64,000 bases of DNA from Luteibacter sp. Sphag1AF. Lineage in GTDB: Bacteria > Pseudomonadota > Gammaproteobacteria > Xanthomonadales > Rhodanobacteraceae. The position numbers and the translations under genes are program-made. Of the stretch, positions 38,030 to 47,308 are shown one piece after another; position 1 is the first letter of the stretch, and each line of letters begins with the position of its first letter. The notes under the pieces are model-generated. The model saw only the letters and a program-made list of their open reading frames with translations, was not told the DNA's origin and did no database searches. The DNA lies in NCBI RefSeq assembly GCF_014192715.1, contig NZ_JACHYH010000003.1, positions 62,001 to 126,000 of the forward strand, read 5' to 3'.

Positions 38030-39334
38030 ATGAACAATAACAAGCACTTGGCTACGAAAATTCTCATCGGGTTGGCAGTTGGCATTGTCGCCGCGGTGAT
38101 CACTCTGATAGTCGGACAAGCGGCTCCACGCGTGCTCGATGTCATGCGCAAGGTATCTACCGCCGTGTTCGATCCGGTCGGCCAGGTATTCCTGCGGATG
38201 CTCTTTTTCGTAGTGATTCCGCTGGTCTTCACCTCGCTGGCTTCTGGCGTCGCGCAATTGGGGCAGCTGGATCGCCTGGGACCACTCGCTGGCCGTACCT
38301 TCCTTCTCTTCTTTCTCAACATGGTCATTGCCACGGCCATTGGTCTCGTGGCAATGAACACCTTCCAGCCAGGACATCACCTGGACCCCGACGCCAAAGC
38401 GCAACTGATGACCGAGTTCGGCGGCAATGCCGACAAGGCCATCGCGAAGGAAAGCGAACAGCCTGCCCCGGGGCTCGGCATGCTGGTGGACATGTTCATG
38501 CCGAAGAATCTTCTCGGCGCCTTCGTCGGTTTCGACCGCAATGCACTGGGCGAAGTGCTTCCGCTGATTCTGTTCGCGCTGCTGGTGGGGGCCGCCGGCA
38601 CGCAGCTTCCGGTGGAGCAACGGGCGAAGCTGCTCTCCGGCCTGGACATGGTCACCGACCTCATGACCCGCATTGTGGGATTTGCGCTGCGCATTGCTCC
38701 GTATGCCGTGCCGGCGATGATCTACAGCGTCATCGTGAAGGTGGGCGTGGATGTGCTGATTGCGCTGGCCGTGTTTGTGGTGGTGGTGGCAGGCTGCCTC
38801 GTGCTGCATCTGTTCGGCACGATGTCCCTGTGGCTGAAGTTTCTGGCACGACGCAATCCGCTGGGATTTTTCCGGCAGATCCGGCCCGTGCTGATCACCG
38901 CGTTCTCCACCAGTTCCAGCAGCGCGTCACTGCCCGCGTCGTTGCAGGTGGCGCGTGAGGATCTGAAGCTCAGCCCCAGCACCGCAGGCTTCGTGCTCCC
39001 GCTGGGCGCGACCATGAACATGAGTGGCACTGCGCTGTACGAAGGTTGCGTGGTGCTGTTCGTGGCGCAGGCGTTCGGCGTGGACCTCAGCCTGGCGCAA
39101 CAGGCCATGCTGATGTTCCTTTCGGTGCTGAGCGCGGTCGCAGTGGCAGGTATCCCGGGCGGATCGCTGCCGTTGATTGCCGGACTTCTGGCAACGTTTG
39201 GCGTGCCGCCCGGTGGCATCGCCATCATCTTCGGTGCCGACCGCATCCTGGACATGCTGCGCACCACCACCAACGTGGGCAGCGACATGGTCACCGCTGC
39301 CGTGGTGGACGCCCAGGTGGCACCGCGCGCCTGA
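38030..39334 (+). CDS. Dicarboxylate/amino acid:cation symporter (DAACS family)
   Basis: 434 residues from the ATG at 38030. The family signatures are visible: [17 protein letters not shown], the serine-rich hairpin [24 protein letters not shown] (Na+/substrate site) and [14 protein letters not shown], followed by [16 protein letters not shown] with the substrate-binding Asp and Arg. Transporters of this type (GltP/DctA) take up glutamate, aspartate or C4-dicarboxylates with protons or sodium; Arg in DMLRTTTN fits an acidic substrate. It is divergent from prpB, so the two promoters share about 116 bp. Confidence 0.92.
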   Translation: MNNNKHLATKILIGLAVGIVAAVITLIVGQAAPRVLDVMRKVSTAVFDPVGQVFLRMLFFVVIPLVFTSLASGVAQLGQLDRLGPLAGRTFLLFFLNMVIATAIGLVAMNTFQPGHHLDPDAKAQLMTEFGGNADKAIAKESEQPAPGLGMLVDMFMPKNLLGAFVGFDRNALGEVLPLILFALLVGAAGTQLPVEQRAKLLSGLDMVTDLMTRIVGFALRIAPYAVPAMIYSVIVKVGVDVLIALAVFVVVVAGCLVLHLFGTMSLWLKFLARRNPLGFFRQIRPVLITAFSTSSSSASLPASLQVAREDLKLSPSTAGFVLPLGATMNMSGTALYEGCVVLFVAQAFGVDLSLAQQAMLMFLSVLSAVAVAGIPGGSLPLIAGLLATFGVPPGGIAIIFGADRILDMLRTTTNVGSDMVTAAVVDAQVAPRA

Positions 39335-39338
39335 TGAC

Positions 39339-39370
39339 ACGCCGCCTGCCCGGCAACGGGCAGGCGGCGT
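39339..39370. terminator. Bidirectional hairpin between the symporter and esterase genes
   Basis: A perfect 14-bp stem ACGCCGCCTGCCCG / CGGGCAGGCGGCGT with a GCAA tetraloop. It lies between convergent stop codons. No T run. Confidence 0.65.
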
Positions 39371-39376
39371 AACGCA

Positions 39377-40981
39377 TCACCCCCTGGGCCGGGCGACCTT
39401 GTACATTTCCCAGGAGATCTTCTTCAGCAACGCACTGCGGTCGTCGCCTTCCACGTACAGGTCGAAGTGCGTGCGACCGTCCAGATAGCGGAAATCACTT
39501 TTCGCTCCCACGCCGTCCAGCGCCGCCTGAAGCTTGCGTGCTGCGCCGTCGAGATAGAACGTGTCCGCCGTACCGACGATCAGATGAATTTTTCCATCGA
39601 GGTCCGGCTTCAACGTTGGCCACTGTGACGTCACGCGCGCGGCAATGTCGTAGTGATCGTGCCAATACGCCACGACGGCCGGATTCACGTCGCCCGTGTC
39701 GCGGTCGAACATCGGCACCGGGCGGCCGTCGACATCGCGCGGCGAGAAGACCCACTCGAACGAGGAAAGCTGACCGCCGTAGGGTCCGATCACCCGCTCG
39801 ATTTTCGCGAACGCCTCGAACGTGGCAACGACCTTGCCCTTGTCACGCACGAGCGGAATAGCCGAGCCATCGGCGCGGCGATACACATTGGCGTGCGGTG
39901 CGTACAGATCCACGCCGGTGAAGTCGTGAAAATCGCTCGGATCGGGCGAGGTGGACCACGTTCCACCGAACACGGCCGGATAGCGCGTCTGCAACCACAG
40001 CGTTGCCCAGCCACCTGACGAATGTCCGTTGAGGAAACGTCCGCTGCTCTTGGCGTCCATACGGTAGCGGCTTTCCAGCGACGGAATGAACTCTTCAGTC
40101 AGCGCCTTGCCCCACGGGCCGTTGTTTACCGAGTCGGCAAATTCGTGGGTGCCGGTGGCGCTCGCTTCGTCAAGAAACACCCAGATCATCGGCGGCATCT
40201 CTTTCTTCGCCATGGCCGAGTACACGCCCACCATGCTGGTGGCGAAACGATCGAAGCCACCGCCGAACCCGTGCGTGCTGTACACCACCGGATAGCGGGT
40301 GGATGCCTTTGCGTCGTAACCAGGCGGCGTCACCACCCAGGCGCGCACCGCTATCGGGCGCCCCCAGAAAGCGCTCAGTGCGGGACTGACCATGGTCTCT
40401 GCCGTGGCATGCTGCCGCGCCTCGGGAAGCGCATCACGTACAACCTGAGGCACCGACGGCGGCAAGGTCCACATATCCTTTGCCGGTAGGGCATGCGCCA
40501 GCTTCAGCGTGGGAACCGCCGACCCGGGCGCCACGTGCACCGGCACCACGTCGCTGACCAGATCGCCGGCATGGCGGCCGGTGTAGTTGTAGCTGTGATC
40601 CACATCGAGCACTGCCTGGAACAGATAGTCGCCTTCGGGCAGCGTACTGAAGCCTGCCGGGTAGGCCAGCGTGTCGGTGTCGATATCAATGCTGGCACCC
40701 GGCTCGATCCGGCTCACCTCGCGCGCGGCGATGGACACGGCCTGCGGCTTGAACGGATTGGTGTCCACCTGCTCCACCTTGCCGTCCTTCGCGGATGCCT
40801 TCGCGGTGGAAGCCAGGGTGGCAAACACGAGCAAACGGCCCGAACTTGCCGAACTGGATGCACCATCCAGCGACACACGGACGATGCGATGAGCGACCGC
40901 GGCCTGATCGGCACAGACGGCCGACGTGAACGCAAGCGTGGAAACAAGCGCGAACAACGGCGCGACGTGGCGGATCTTCAT
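39377..40981 (-). CDS. Secreted alpha/beta-hydrolase (esterase-D-like)
   Basis: 534 residues. A signal peptide (ends SAVCAD) precedes a beta-rich domain (about 30-160) and an alpha/beta-hydrolase domain. The nucleophile is Ser321 in NGHSSGGWA. Asp in IVGTADTFYLDG and His in GRTHFDLY probably complete the triad. PVVYSTHGFGGG carries the oxyanion hole. The fold is like the S-formylglutathione hydrolase/feruloyl esterase group (putative esterase family). It is likely periplasmic or secreted. The substrate is not evident. Confidence 0.82.
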   Translation of the reverse strand: MKIRHVAPLFALVSTLAFTSAVCADQAAVAHRIVRVSLDGASSSASSGRLLVFATLASTAKASAKDGKVEQVDTNPFKPQAVSIAAREVSRIEPGASIDIDTDTLAYPAGFSTLPEGDYLFQAVLDVDHSYNYTGRHAGDLVSDVVPVHVAPGSAVPTLKLAHALPAKDMWTLPPSVPQVVRDALPEARQHATAETMVSPALSAFWGRPIAVRAWVVTPPGYDAKASTRYPVVYSTHGFGGGFDRFATSMVGVYSAMAKKEMPPMIWVFLDEASATGTHEFADSVNNGPWGKALTEEFIPSLESRYRMDAKSSGRFLNGHSSGGWATLWLQTRYPAVFGGTWSTSPDPSDFHDFTGVDLYAPHANVYRRADGSAIPLVRDKGKVVATFEAFAKIERVIGPYGGQLSSFEWVFSPRDVDGRPVPMFDRDTGDVNPAVVAYWHDHYDIAARVTSQWPTLKPDLDGKIHLIVGTADTFYLDGAARKLQAALDGVGAKSDFRYLDGRTHFDLYVEGDDRSALLKKISWEMYKVARPRG

Positions 40982-41106
40982 GGTCTCTCCCCGGGGCGAT
41001 GTAAGGTGTCACATCGTGGCAACATGCCGATCCTGCCAAAGTCCGCGTATGCGGGTCGTGTGCCGGATTGCACGTCGCTTCTTTACTTCAGTGCGCCAGG
41101 AAAGTC

Positions 41107-41889
41107 ATGTCGTTCAATGCCCAATGGATCAGCCAGCATGCCCTCACTCTCTGGGCGCTGCTTCTCGCCCTGGTGCTGATCGGTGCCGATGCGGTATGGC
41201 GCCGCGCGGTCAAGCGCCGCGCCGTGGCTGACCCGTCCGCGCAAAGCCTGCTTCGCCCCATCACGGCGGCGGCAGTCATACTGGCCGGCGTGCTGGTATC
41301 GACTGCCATCGCCATGGAAGTGCGCCGCCAGGCCGGCCTCACTGTGTTTGACGCCGCACTGGCCAGTGACCTGCGCGACAACATGCCCCTGCCCGTCCTC
41401 CGCGCCATTTCCTGGATCACCCACATTGGCGACCCCGTTGTGGTGATGATCGAGACAGCCATCGTCACGCTGTGGCTGCTGGTCCGCCGCTACTGGCAAC
41501 TGGCGACCATCTGGGTGGTGGCGCTGGTGGGCACGGGCCTTATCAACCAGACCCTGAAGCAGATCTTCCAGCGCGAACGCCCGCTGCATGACCACGGCTT
41601 CATCGTGGAGCACAGTTTCAGTTTCCCGAGCGGCCATGCCTCCGGGGCCATGGTGTTTTTCGGCATGCTGGCCTACGTGCTGGTCGTGCTTACACCTGCC
41701 CGCCTGCATCGGGCCATCGTGGCCTGCGCGGTCGGACTCATCACGATCATCGGCATCAGCCGGATCATTCTCCAGGTGCACTATTTCAGCGATGTGTTCG
41801 CCGGTTACGGCACCGGCCTGGCCTGGGTCGTGCTGTGCATTGGCAGCGGCGAGTATTTCCGCCTGCGCCGCAAAAGCCCGCTGCCGTAA
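41107..41889 (+). CDS. PAP2-family membrane phosphatase
   Basis: 260 residues from the ATG at 41107, with an AGGAAAG site. Several membrane helices and the three phosphatase motifs are visible: KQIFQRERP, FPSGHASGAM (catalytic His) and SRIILQVHYFSDVFAG. These enzymes remove phosphate from lipids such as phosphatidate or undecaprenyl pyrophosphate, acting on the periplasmic side. It is followed by a lipid kinase and a metallophosphoesterase on the same strand, a set that suggests lipid phosphate turnover. Confidence 0.92.
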   Translation: MSFNAQWISQHALTLWALLLALVLIGADAVWRRAVKRRAVADPSAQSLLRPITAAAVILAGVLVSTAIAMEVRRQAGLTVFDAALASDLRDNMPLPVLRAISWITHIGDPVVVMIETAIVTLWLLVRRYWQLATIWVVALVGTGLINQTLKQIFQRERPLHDHGFIVEHSFSFPSGHASGAMVFFGMLAYVLVVLTPARLHRAIVACAVGLITIIGISRIILQVHYFSDVFAGYGTGLAWVVLCIGSGEYFRLRRKSPLP

Positions 41890-41951
41890 TTTCATGCGGC
41901 AGTGACACCCGTAATGGAAGCATCGAATGCCACAGCCTCCATGAGCATTCC

Positions 41952-42908
41952 ATGTCGACCGAGCAGGCCGAACCTCCTTTCGCCATTGTGATGAATGCTG
42001 GCTCCGGCGCCAGCGACAAGGACAGCACGCGCGCCCAGATTGCCGCCGTGCTTGATGACGCAGGCCGGACGCATCGCTTCTTCCTCGTGGACGATCCCTC
42101 GCGCATGGATGCGGTGGCGCGCGAGGCGGTTGCCTGGGTGCGCGACAACGACGGTGCAGTGGTGGCAGCCGGCGGTGACGGAACGATCAACTGCGTGGCC
42201 AGCGCCGCCTGGGAAGCCGACGTGCCCATGGGCGTGCTGCCGCAGGGCACGTTCAATTTCTTCGGTCGCACGCACAACATTCCGGCCGATGCACGTGCCG
42301 CCACGCAGGCGCTGCTCGCCGCGCACACGCACGATGCACAGATCGGACTGGTGAACGACCGGGTGTTCCTCGTCAATGCCAGCCTCGGGCTGTACCCGGA
42401 AGTGTTGCAGGATCGCGAGCTGTGGAAGCAGCGCTTCGGGCGTCACCGCATCGTGGCGCTATGGTCCGGCCTTGTGACCATGCTGAAGCGACGCCGCTCG
42501 CTGCATGTGGATATCAGTGACGGCGAACGATCCCGCACACTCAAGACGCCCACGCTGGTGGTCGGCAACAATGCGCTGCAACTGGAACTGATCGGCATTC
42601 CCGAAGCCAGTCAGGTGCATCGCAACGAGGGCACCCTGGCGGGCATCATGCTTCGTCCCATCGGTCGGCGCACGATGCTCGGTCTCATCCTGCGCGGCGC
42701 GCTGGGCAAGCTGGGGGATGCGGAGAACGTGGTCACGTTCGCCTTCCGCAACATCACGGTGACGCCCAAACGCAGCAACAAGCCGATCAAGGTCGCCATT
42801 GATGGCGAAATCGTGTGGCTGGCACCGCCCCTCACATTCCGCTGCGCGCCAAGACCGCTGCGCCTGCTTGCAGAGAGCACGCGCCTGCCGGGCGAGGATC
42901 CCGGATGA
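41952..42908 (+). CDS. Diacylglycerol/lipid kinase family protein
   Basis: 318 residues from the ATG at 41952. The catalytic domain has the nucleotide-binding motifs FAIVMNAGSG and AAGGDGTINCVAS, with the GGDGT loop typical of DAGK/YegS/sphingosine kinases, and GVLPQGTFNFFGR, where most relatives have GTxN. It phosphorylates a lipid such as diacylglycerol; the natural substrate is unknown. The stop overlaps the start of the metallophosphoesterase gene (ATGA). Confidence 0.9.
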   Translation: MSTEQAEPPFAIVMNAGSGASDKDSTRAQIAAVLDDAGRTHRFFLVDDPSRMDAVAREAVAWVRDNDGAVVAAGGDGTINCVASAAWEADVPMGVLPQGTFNFFGRTHNIPADARAATQALLAAHTHDAQIGLVNDRVFLVNASLGLYPEVLQDRELWKQRFGRHRIVALWSGLVTMLKRRRSLHVDISDGERSRTLKTPTLVVGNNALQLELIGIPEASQVHRNEGTLAGIMLRPIGRRTMLGLILRGALGKLGDAENVVTFAFRNITVTPKRSNKPIKVAIDGEIVWLAPPLTFRCAPRPLRLLAESTRLPGEDPG

Positions 42909-43717
42909 CCCGGCTGGCTCATCTCTCCGATCCGCACTTCGGCACGGAGCGACCCGAGGTCGTCGCTGCGTTGCGTCGATGGATCGCTCAGCAGGCACCT
43001 GACCGGGTGGTGCTGTCCGGCGATGTGACCCAGCGTGCGCGACGCTCGCAATTTGCGGCGGCGCGTGAATTTGTCGCCTCCCTGGAGCGGCCGACGCTCG
43101 TGCTGCCGGGAAATCATGACGTGCCGCTTTTCAATCTGGTGGCTCGCGCAGCGTGGCCCTTCAGAGGCTATCGCGAAGCCTTTGGCCATGACCTGGAGCC
43201 GACGCACGTCGACGCGCACCTCATGGTGATCGGCGTGAACACGGTTCGCCCGCGCCGACACAAGGATGGCGAGGTCTCCGACCTACAGGTGGAGCGCGTC
43301 TGTGCGGCGCTCGCCCGTGCCACGCCACAGCAGTTGCGCGTGGTGGTTACCCATCAGCCGGTTCACGTGATTCGCGAAAAAGACGTGTCCAATCTGCTGA
43401 TCGGTCACGATGCCGCTGTGCGCGCGTGGTCGGCGGCCGGAGCAGACATCGTGCTTGGCGGGCATATCCACTTGCCGTATGTTCGCCCGCTGTCACGCGA
43501 GGGACGGCGGCTGCCTCGCGAACTCTGGGCCGTACAGGCCGGCACGGCTACCTCCACGCGCCTTCGCGAAGGCATCAGCAATTCGGTGAACCTGATTCAC
43601 TGGAACTACGTGGCCGAACGCCCGACCTGCGATGTCGAGCAGTGGGACTTCGACGAGGCAACGCACGAGTTCATCGCCACGGCACGTACCACGATGCCGC
43701 TGGATCGCACCTCTTAA
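42905..43717 (+). CDS. Calcineurin-like metallophosphoesterase
   Basis: 270 residues from the ATG at 42905, overlapping the lipid kinase by 4 nt. The five metal-binding blocks appear in order: [26 protein letters not shown] and GGHIHLPY. This is the class III/UDP-diacylglucosamine hydrolase-like type of phosphoesterase, acting on a small phosphate ester or nucleotide. No signal peptide. Its 3' end overlaps the convergent SDR gene by 4 nt. The exact substrate is unknown. Confidence 0.92.
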   Translation: MTRLAHLSDPHFGTERPEVVAALRRWIAQQAPDRVVLSGDVTQRARRSQFAAAREFVASLERPTLVLPGNHDVPLFNLVARAAWPFRGYREAFGHDLEPTHVDAHLMVIGVNTVRPRRHKDGEVSDLQVERVCAALARATPQQLRVVVTHQPVHVIREKDVSNLLIGHDAAVRAWSAAGADIVLGGHIHLPYVRPLSREGRRLPRELWAVQAGTATSTRLREGISNSVNLIHWNYVAERPTCDVEQWDFDEATHEFIATARTTMPLDRTS

Positions 43718-44565
43718 ACGTACTGCATCTTCCGGGCTACGCCACCATCCACAGTGAAGTTTTCGCCGGTGATGAAGCCCGCCTGCGACGAAAGAAGAAA
43801 CACAGCCAGCGCGCCGATGTCCGGCGGAATGCCTGCGCGGCCCACGGGATGCTGAGCATGGTCGGCAGGCGACAATGTCGGCTTTCTCCGTGCCGATGGT
43901 TTGCGCCATTCGTCCGTCACTATCCAGCCCGGATTGATGGCATTGACCCGTACCGGTCCCACACTGATGGCCAGCGCGTGAGTCAGTGCGATCACGCCGC
44001 CCTTGCTGGCGGCATAGGCTTCCGTATGCGGTTCGGATTGGTGCGCACGCGACGAGGAAATATTCACGATGGCGCCGTTGGATGCCCTGAGCGCCACAAG
44101 CGCATGCTTTGCGCAAAGGAATACGCCGCCCAGATTCGTATCGATCCGCCGCGACCATTCTTTCCAGGACAGTTTTTCGATGGGACCGGTATGCGCCTCG
44201 GCGATGCCTGCGTTGTTGACCAGCCCATCCAGACGTCCAAACCGCTTCAGCGTGGCGGCAACAAACGAAGCAACCGACGATTCACGCGATACGTCCAGAA
44301 CGCGAAAAGCTGCGCGGTCGCCCACGTCCCACTCATGCAGACACGCCTGCCCGGCCTCCCGGTCCAGATCACCGATCATCACACTTCCACCCGCAGTCAG
44401 CACTGCCTCGGCGATGCCTCGCCCGACGCCCTGCGCGCCACCGGTCACGATCACGACCTTGCCGGCCCACTCGCTCCGTGCTACCGAGGGCAATGGGGAT
44501 GCTTTGTGCTTGCGGGCTGCCAAGGCGGCTCTCCTCGATGGAAGGGTGGAATCGAACGCTGCCAT
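43714..44565 (-). CDS. Short-chain dehydrogenase/reductase
   Basis: 283 residues if started at the ATG at 44565; a GTG at 44583 or an internal TTG would also fit, because about 30 residues precede the Rossmann fold. Motifs: TGGAQGVGRG (cofactor), NNAG, catalytic Ser in VNISSSRA, YAASKGG (Tyr and Lys), and INPGWI. It oxidises or reduces an alcohol/ketone with NAD(P); the substrate is unknown. The gene follows the peptide transporter gene closely on the same strand. Confidence 0.9.
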   Translation of the reverse strand: MAAFDSTLPSRRAALAARKHKASPLPSVARSEWAGKVVIVTGGAQGVGRGIAEAVLTAGGSVMIGDLDREAGQACLHEWDVGDRAAFRVLDVSRESSVASFVAATLKRFGRLDGLVNNAGIAEAHTGPIEKLSWKEWSRRIDTNLGGVFLCAKHALVALRASNGAIVNISSSRAHQSEPHTEAYAASKGGVIALTHALAISVGPVRVNAINPGWIVTDEWRKPSARRKPTLSPADHAQHPVGRAGIPPDIGALAVFLLSSQAGFITGENFTVDGGVARKMQYV

Positions 44566-44589
44566 CCGGTGCGTGGACGGCACGCGAAC

Positions 44590-46146
44590 TCACGCCGCCC
44601 GATAGTTGTCGACCACCCGATACCGGCGTGCGTACCAGCCAAATGCCACGGCCGCCACGCCAGCAAACGCGGCGAAGAAGAACATCTGGAAGGCAGACGT
44701 GCTGATGCCCGTGTTCTGGATGTAACCCAGCACCGTAACGTTGCGCACACCCGCGTTGGCCAGCAGCACCCAGAGGTTGCCGACGGTCACGCTCAGGGTC
44801 CAGAAGCTCATCAAAGTGCCCTTCATGGAGGGCGGGGCCTGACTGTAAGCAAACTCCAGACCTGTGGCCGATACCAGCACTTCGCCCGACGTCAGCAGCA
44901 CGTAAGGCAACAACTGCCAGAAAATGGAAACGGGATCACCGCCATCAATAGCCAGCTGGATCGAACCGACCGCCACCCACGCCAGCGCGGCAAAGCCGAT
45001 GCCCGCCGTCATGCGGCGCAGCGCGGTCGGCTCGTAGCCGAGGCGACGCAGGAAGGGAAAGACCGCCAGGTTGTTGAAGGGAATCAGAAGCAAAACCAGC
45101 GCCGGATTGATCGCCTGCATCTGTGCAGGATGCAGCCACGACGGGAAGTCCATCTCGCCTGCCTGCACGATCCACGTGGAAGCCTTCTGGTCAAACAGCG
45201 ACCAGAACGGCGTGACCAGCGCGAACACCACCAGCATGCGCAACACCACGCGAACGCCTTCGATGGCGCGTTCCGGATGCCCCCCCTGCGCGCGATCCAG
45301 TTGCATCCGCGCGCCGCTGCCCACGCCTGCCAGCGTGGCAACGAACGCCAGACATACGGCGGGCACGACGCCCAACACGGGGATAAGCGCCAGCGATGCC
45401 ACCGCCGCCAGCAAACCCACGAACGCGACCACCAGACCCGGGCGCCCTTCACCCGGAGCACGGGCGGTCAGCGCTGTACGGACCACGCGCGCGAAACTGT
45501 CGGGGTCATGCGCGACGGGCGGTAGCATCACGTACTGATGCCGGCCCATCCAGAACACGATGGTGGCGACGAACATGAGCACTCCGGGGATGCCGAACGC
45601 CACAGCCGCGCCGTAGTGCCGCAGGAACAACGGCATCAGCAACGAGGCGAAGAACGAGCCCACGTTGATGATCCAGTAGAAGGCATCAAACACGATCCTG
45701 GCCAGATGCCGGTTGCGTGCCGTGAACTGGTCTCCCACAAACGAGGCCACGCAGGGTTTGATGCCTCCGGACCCCAGCGCGATCAGCGCCAGGCCCGTGT
45801 AGAAACCGGCCACGCTGCGCTCGAAAATCGCCAGGCAAGCGTGGCCCACGCAATAGATCAGACTCAGCCAGAGCACGGTGCGGTACTTGCCCAGCCAGCG
45901 ATCCGCCAGCCAGCCGCCCAGCAGCGGGAAGAAGTACACGCCGATCACGAAGGTATGGAAGATGTCCTTCGCGGCGCCCGGCCGGTCAGCGGCCGGCAGA
46001 TACATCAGCAGTGACGTGATGAGAAACGGCGTGAGGATGTTGCGCATGCCGTAAAAGCTGAAGCGCTCACACCCCTCATTGCCAATGATGTAGCCGATCT
46101 GCCGCGGCATGCGTTCCGCTGGTGCGGCGGTGTTGAACGTGTTCAA
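44590..46146 (-). CDS. Proton-dependent oligopeptide transporter (POT/PTR family)
   Basis: 518 residues if a TTG at 46146 is used; an ATG at 46110 with a GCGGAA site is an alternative and would remove 12 residues. Fourteen hydrophobic segments are expected. The signature GNEGCERFSFYGMRN near the N-terminus is the ExxER-type motif that couples protons to peptide binding, and GGIKPCVASFVGDQF is the PTR2 signature. It imports di- or tripeptides. The SDR gene follows 7 nt (or 24 nt) after its stop. Confidence 0.92.
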   Translation of the reverse strand: MNTFNTAAPAERMPRQIGYIIGNEGCERFSFYGMRNILTPFLITSLLMYLPAADRPGAAKDIFHTFVIGVYFFPLLGGWLADRWLGKYRTVLWLSLIYCVGHACLAIFERSVAGFYTGLALIALGSGGIKPCVASFVGDQFTARNRHLARIVFDAFYWIINVGSFFASLLMPLFLRHYGAAVAFGIPGVLMFVATIVFWMGRHQYVMLPPVAHDPDSFARVVRTALTARAPGEGRPGLVVAFVGLLAAVASLALIPVLGVVPAVCLAFVATLAGVGSGARMQLDRAQGGHPERAIEGVRVVLRMLVVFALVTPFWSLFDQKASTWIVQAGEMDFPSWLHPAQMQAINPALVLLLIPFNNLAVFPFLRRLGYEPTALRRMTAGIGFAALAWVAVGSIQLAIDGGDPVSIFWQLLPYVLLTSGEVLVSATGLEFAYSQAPPSMKGTLMSFWTLSVTVGNLWVLLANAGVRNVTVLGYIQNTGISTSAFQMFFFAAFAGVAAVAFGWYARRYRVVDNYRAA

Positions 46147-46243
46147 AAGCGGTACTCCGGACCATCCATCCGGCCGATCCTAAACGAATCTGTCAGGTGG
46201 GACGCGATAAGCTGGCTCCTTTCCCCATGTCCACGGAGCCATC

Positions 46244-47275
46244 ATGACCCCTGTTTCCACGGGCCTCATCGGTTACGGGACGGCTGGTGCCGTCTTCCAC
46301 GCCCCGCTCATTGCCGCCGCCAAGGGGCTGCGGCTCAATGCCATCGCCAGCAGCCGAACCGCCCAGATCACCTCAGAATTTCCTGAGGTCCGCGTCTACC
46401 CGAGCCCGGAAGCGCTGATCGCCGACCCGGACATCCGGCTGGTGGTGATTGCCACTCCCAACGACACGCATGCCCCTCTGGCGCGGGCAGCGCTGCAAGC
46501 GGGCAAGGATGTGGTGGTCGACAAGCCGTTCACACTCAATGCTTCGGAAGCCGACGCCCTGCTCGCACTGGCCGAGCGTTCCGGGCGCCTGCTCAGCGTG
46601 TTTCAGAACCGGCGCTGGGACAACGATTTCCTGACCGTACGCCGCCTGATCGAAGATGGCCGCCTCGGCGAGGTAATGTATTACGAGGCGCATTTCGACC
46701 GCTTCCGTCCTGAGATCAAGCAAGGTTGGCGAGAAACGCCGGCGGCAGGTTCCGGTCTGCTGTATGACCTCGGCGCGCACCTGATCGACCAGGCATTGCA
46801 GTTGTTTGGACTTCCCGATGATGTGTCGGCAGACGTGCAGCGCCAGCGTACCGCTGCGCAGACCGACGACTATTTCCACATCGTGCTGCGTTACGCCCGT
46901 CGCCGCGTTGTACTGCACGCTTCCACGCTGGTGCGCGAACCGGGGCCGCGCTTTCTGGTGCATGGCGATGGGGGCAGTTTCAGCAAGTACGGCATTGACG
47001 GTCAGGAAGCGGCATTGCGTGAAGGTGGGCGTCCCGGCAGTGATTACTGGGGCGACGACGATCCGGCACAGTTCGGCACGTTCACCGATATCGACGGTAC
47101 ACGGCAGACCATCGACACCCTGCCCGGTCGCTACACCGCGTTTTACGACGGCATCGCGCAGGCACTGCGGGAAGGTACGCCGCCGCCTGTGCACGCGCGG
47201 GAAGCGCGTGACGTCATTCGGGTCATTGAAGCGGCGCGCATCAGCGCCAGCGAAGGCCGTCGCGTCGCGCTGTAA
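46244..47275 (+). CDS. Gfo/Idh/MocA-family oxidoreductase
   Basis: 343 residues. The N-terminal Rossmann fold (GLIGYGTAGAVFHAPLI) binds NAD(P). The family Lys sits in VDKPFTLNASEAD and a second motif is GSGLLYDLGAHLIDQAL with the conserved Asp/His. Relatives oxidise sugars or sugar derivatives; the substrate here is unknown (YdgJ/MviM-type by general pattern). A dyad GGCGACGCC/GGCGTCGCC at 47283-47306 follows the stop. Confidence 0.9.
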   Translation: MTPVSTGLIGYGTAGAVFHAPLIAAAKGLRLNAIASSRTAQITSEFPEVRVYPSPEALIADPDIRLVVIATPNDTHAPLARAALQAGKDVVVDKPFTLNASEADALLALAERSGRLLSVFQNRRWDNDFLTVRRLIEDGRLGEVMYYEAHFDRFRPEIKQGWRETPAAGSGLLYDLGAHLIDQALQLFGLPDDVSADVQRQRTAAQTDDYFHIVLRYARRRVVLHASTLVREPGPRFLVHGDGGSFSKYGIDGQEAALREGGRPGSDYWGDDDPAQFGTFTDIDGTRQTIDTLPGRYTAFYDGIAQALREGTPPPVHAREARDVIRVIEAARISASEGRRVAL

Positions 47276-47282
47276 AGAGTGC

Positions 47283-47306
47283 GGCGACGCCTGAAGCGGC
47301 GTCGCC
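47283..47306. terminator. Hairpin between the oxidoreductase and sseA genes
   Basis: A 9-bp stem GGCGACGCC / GGCGTCGCC with a TGAAGC loop lies between two convergent stop codons. No T run. Confidence 0.55.
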
Positions 47307-47308
47307 CC

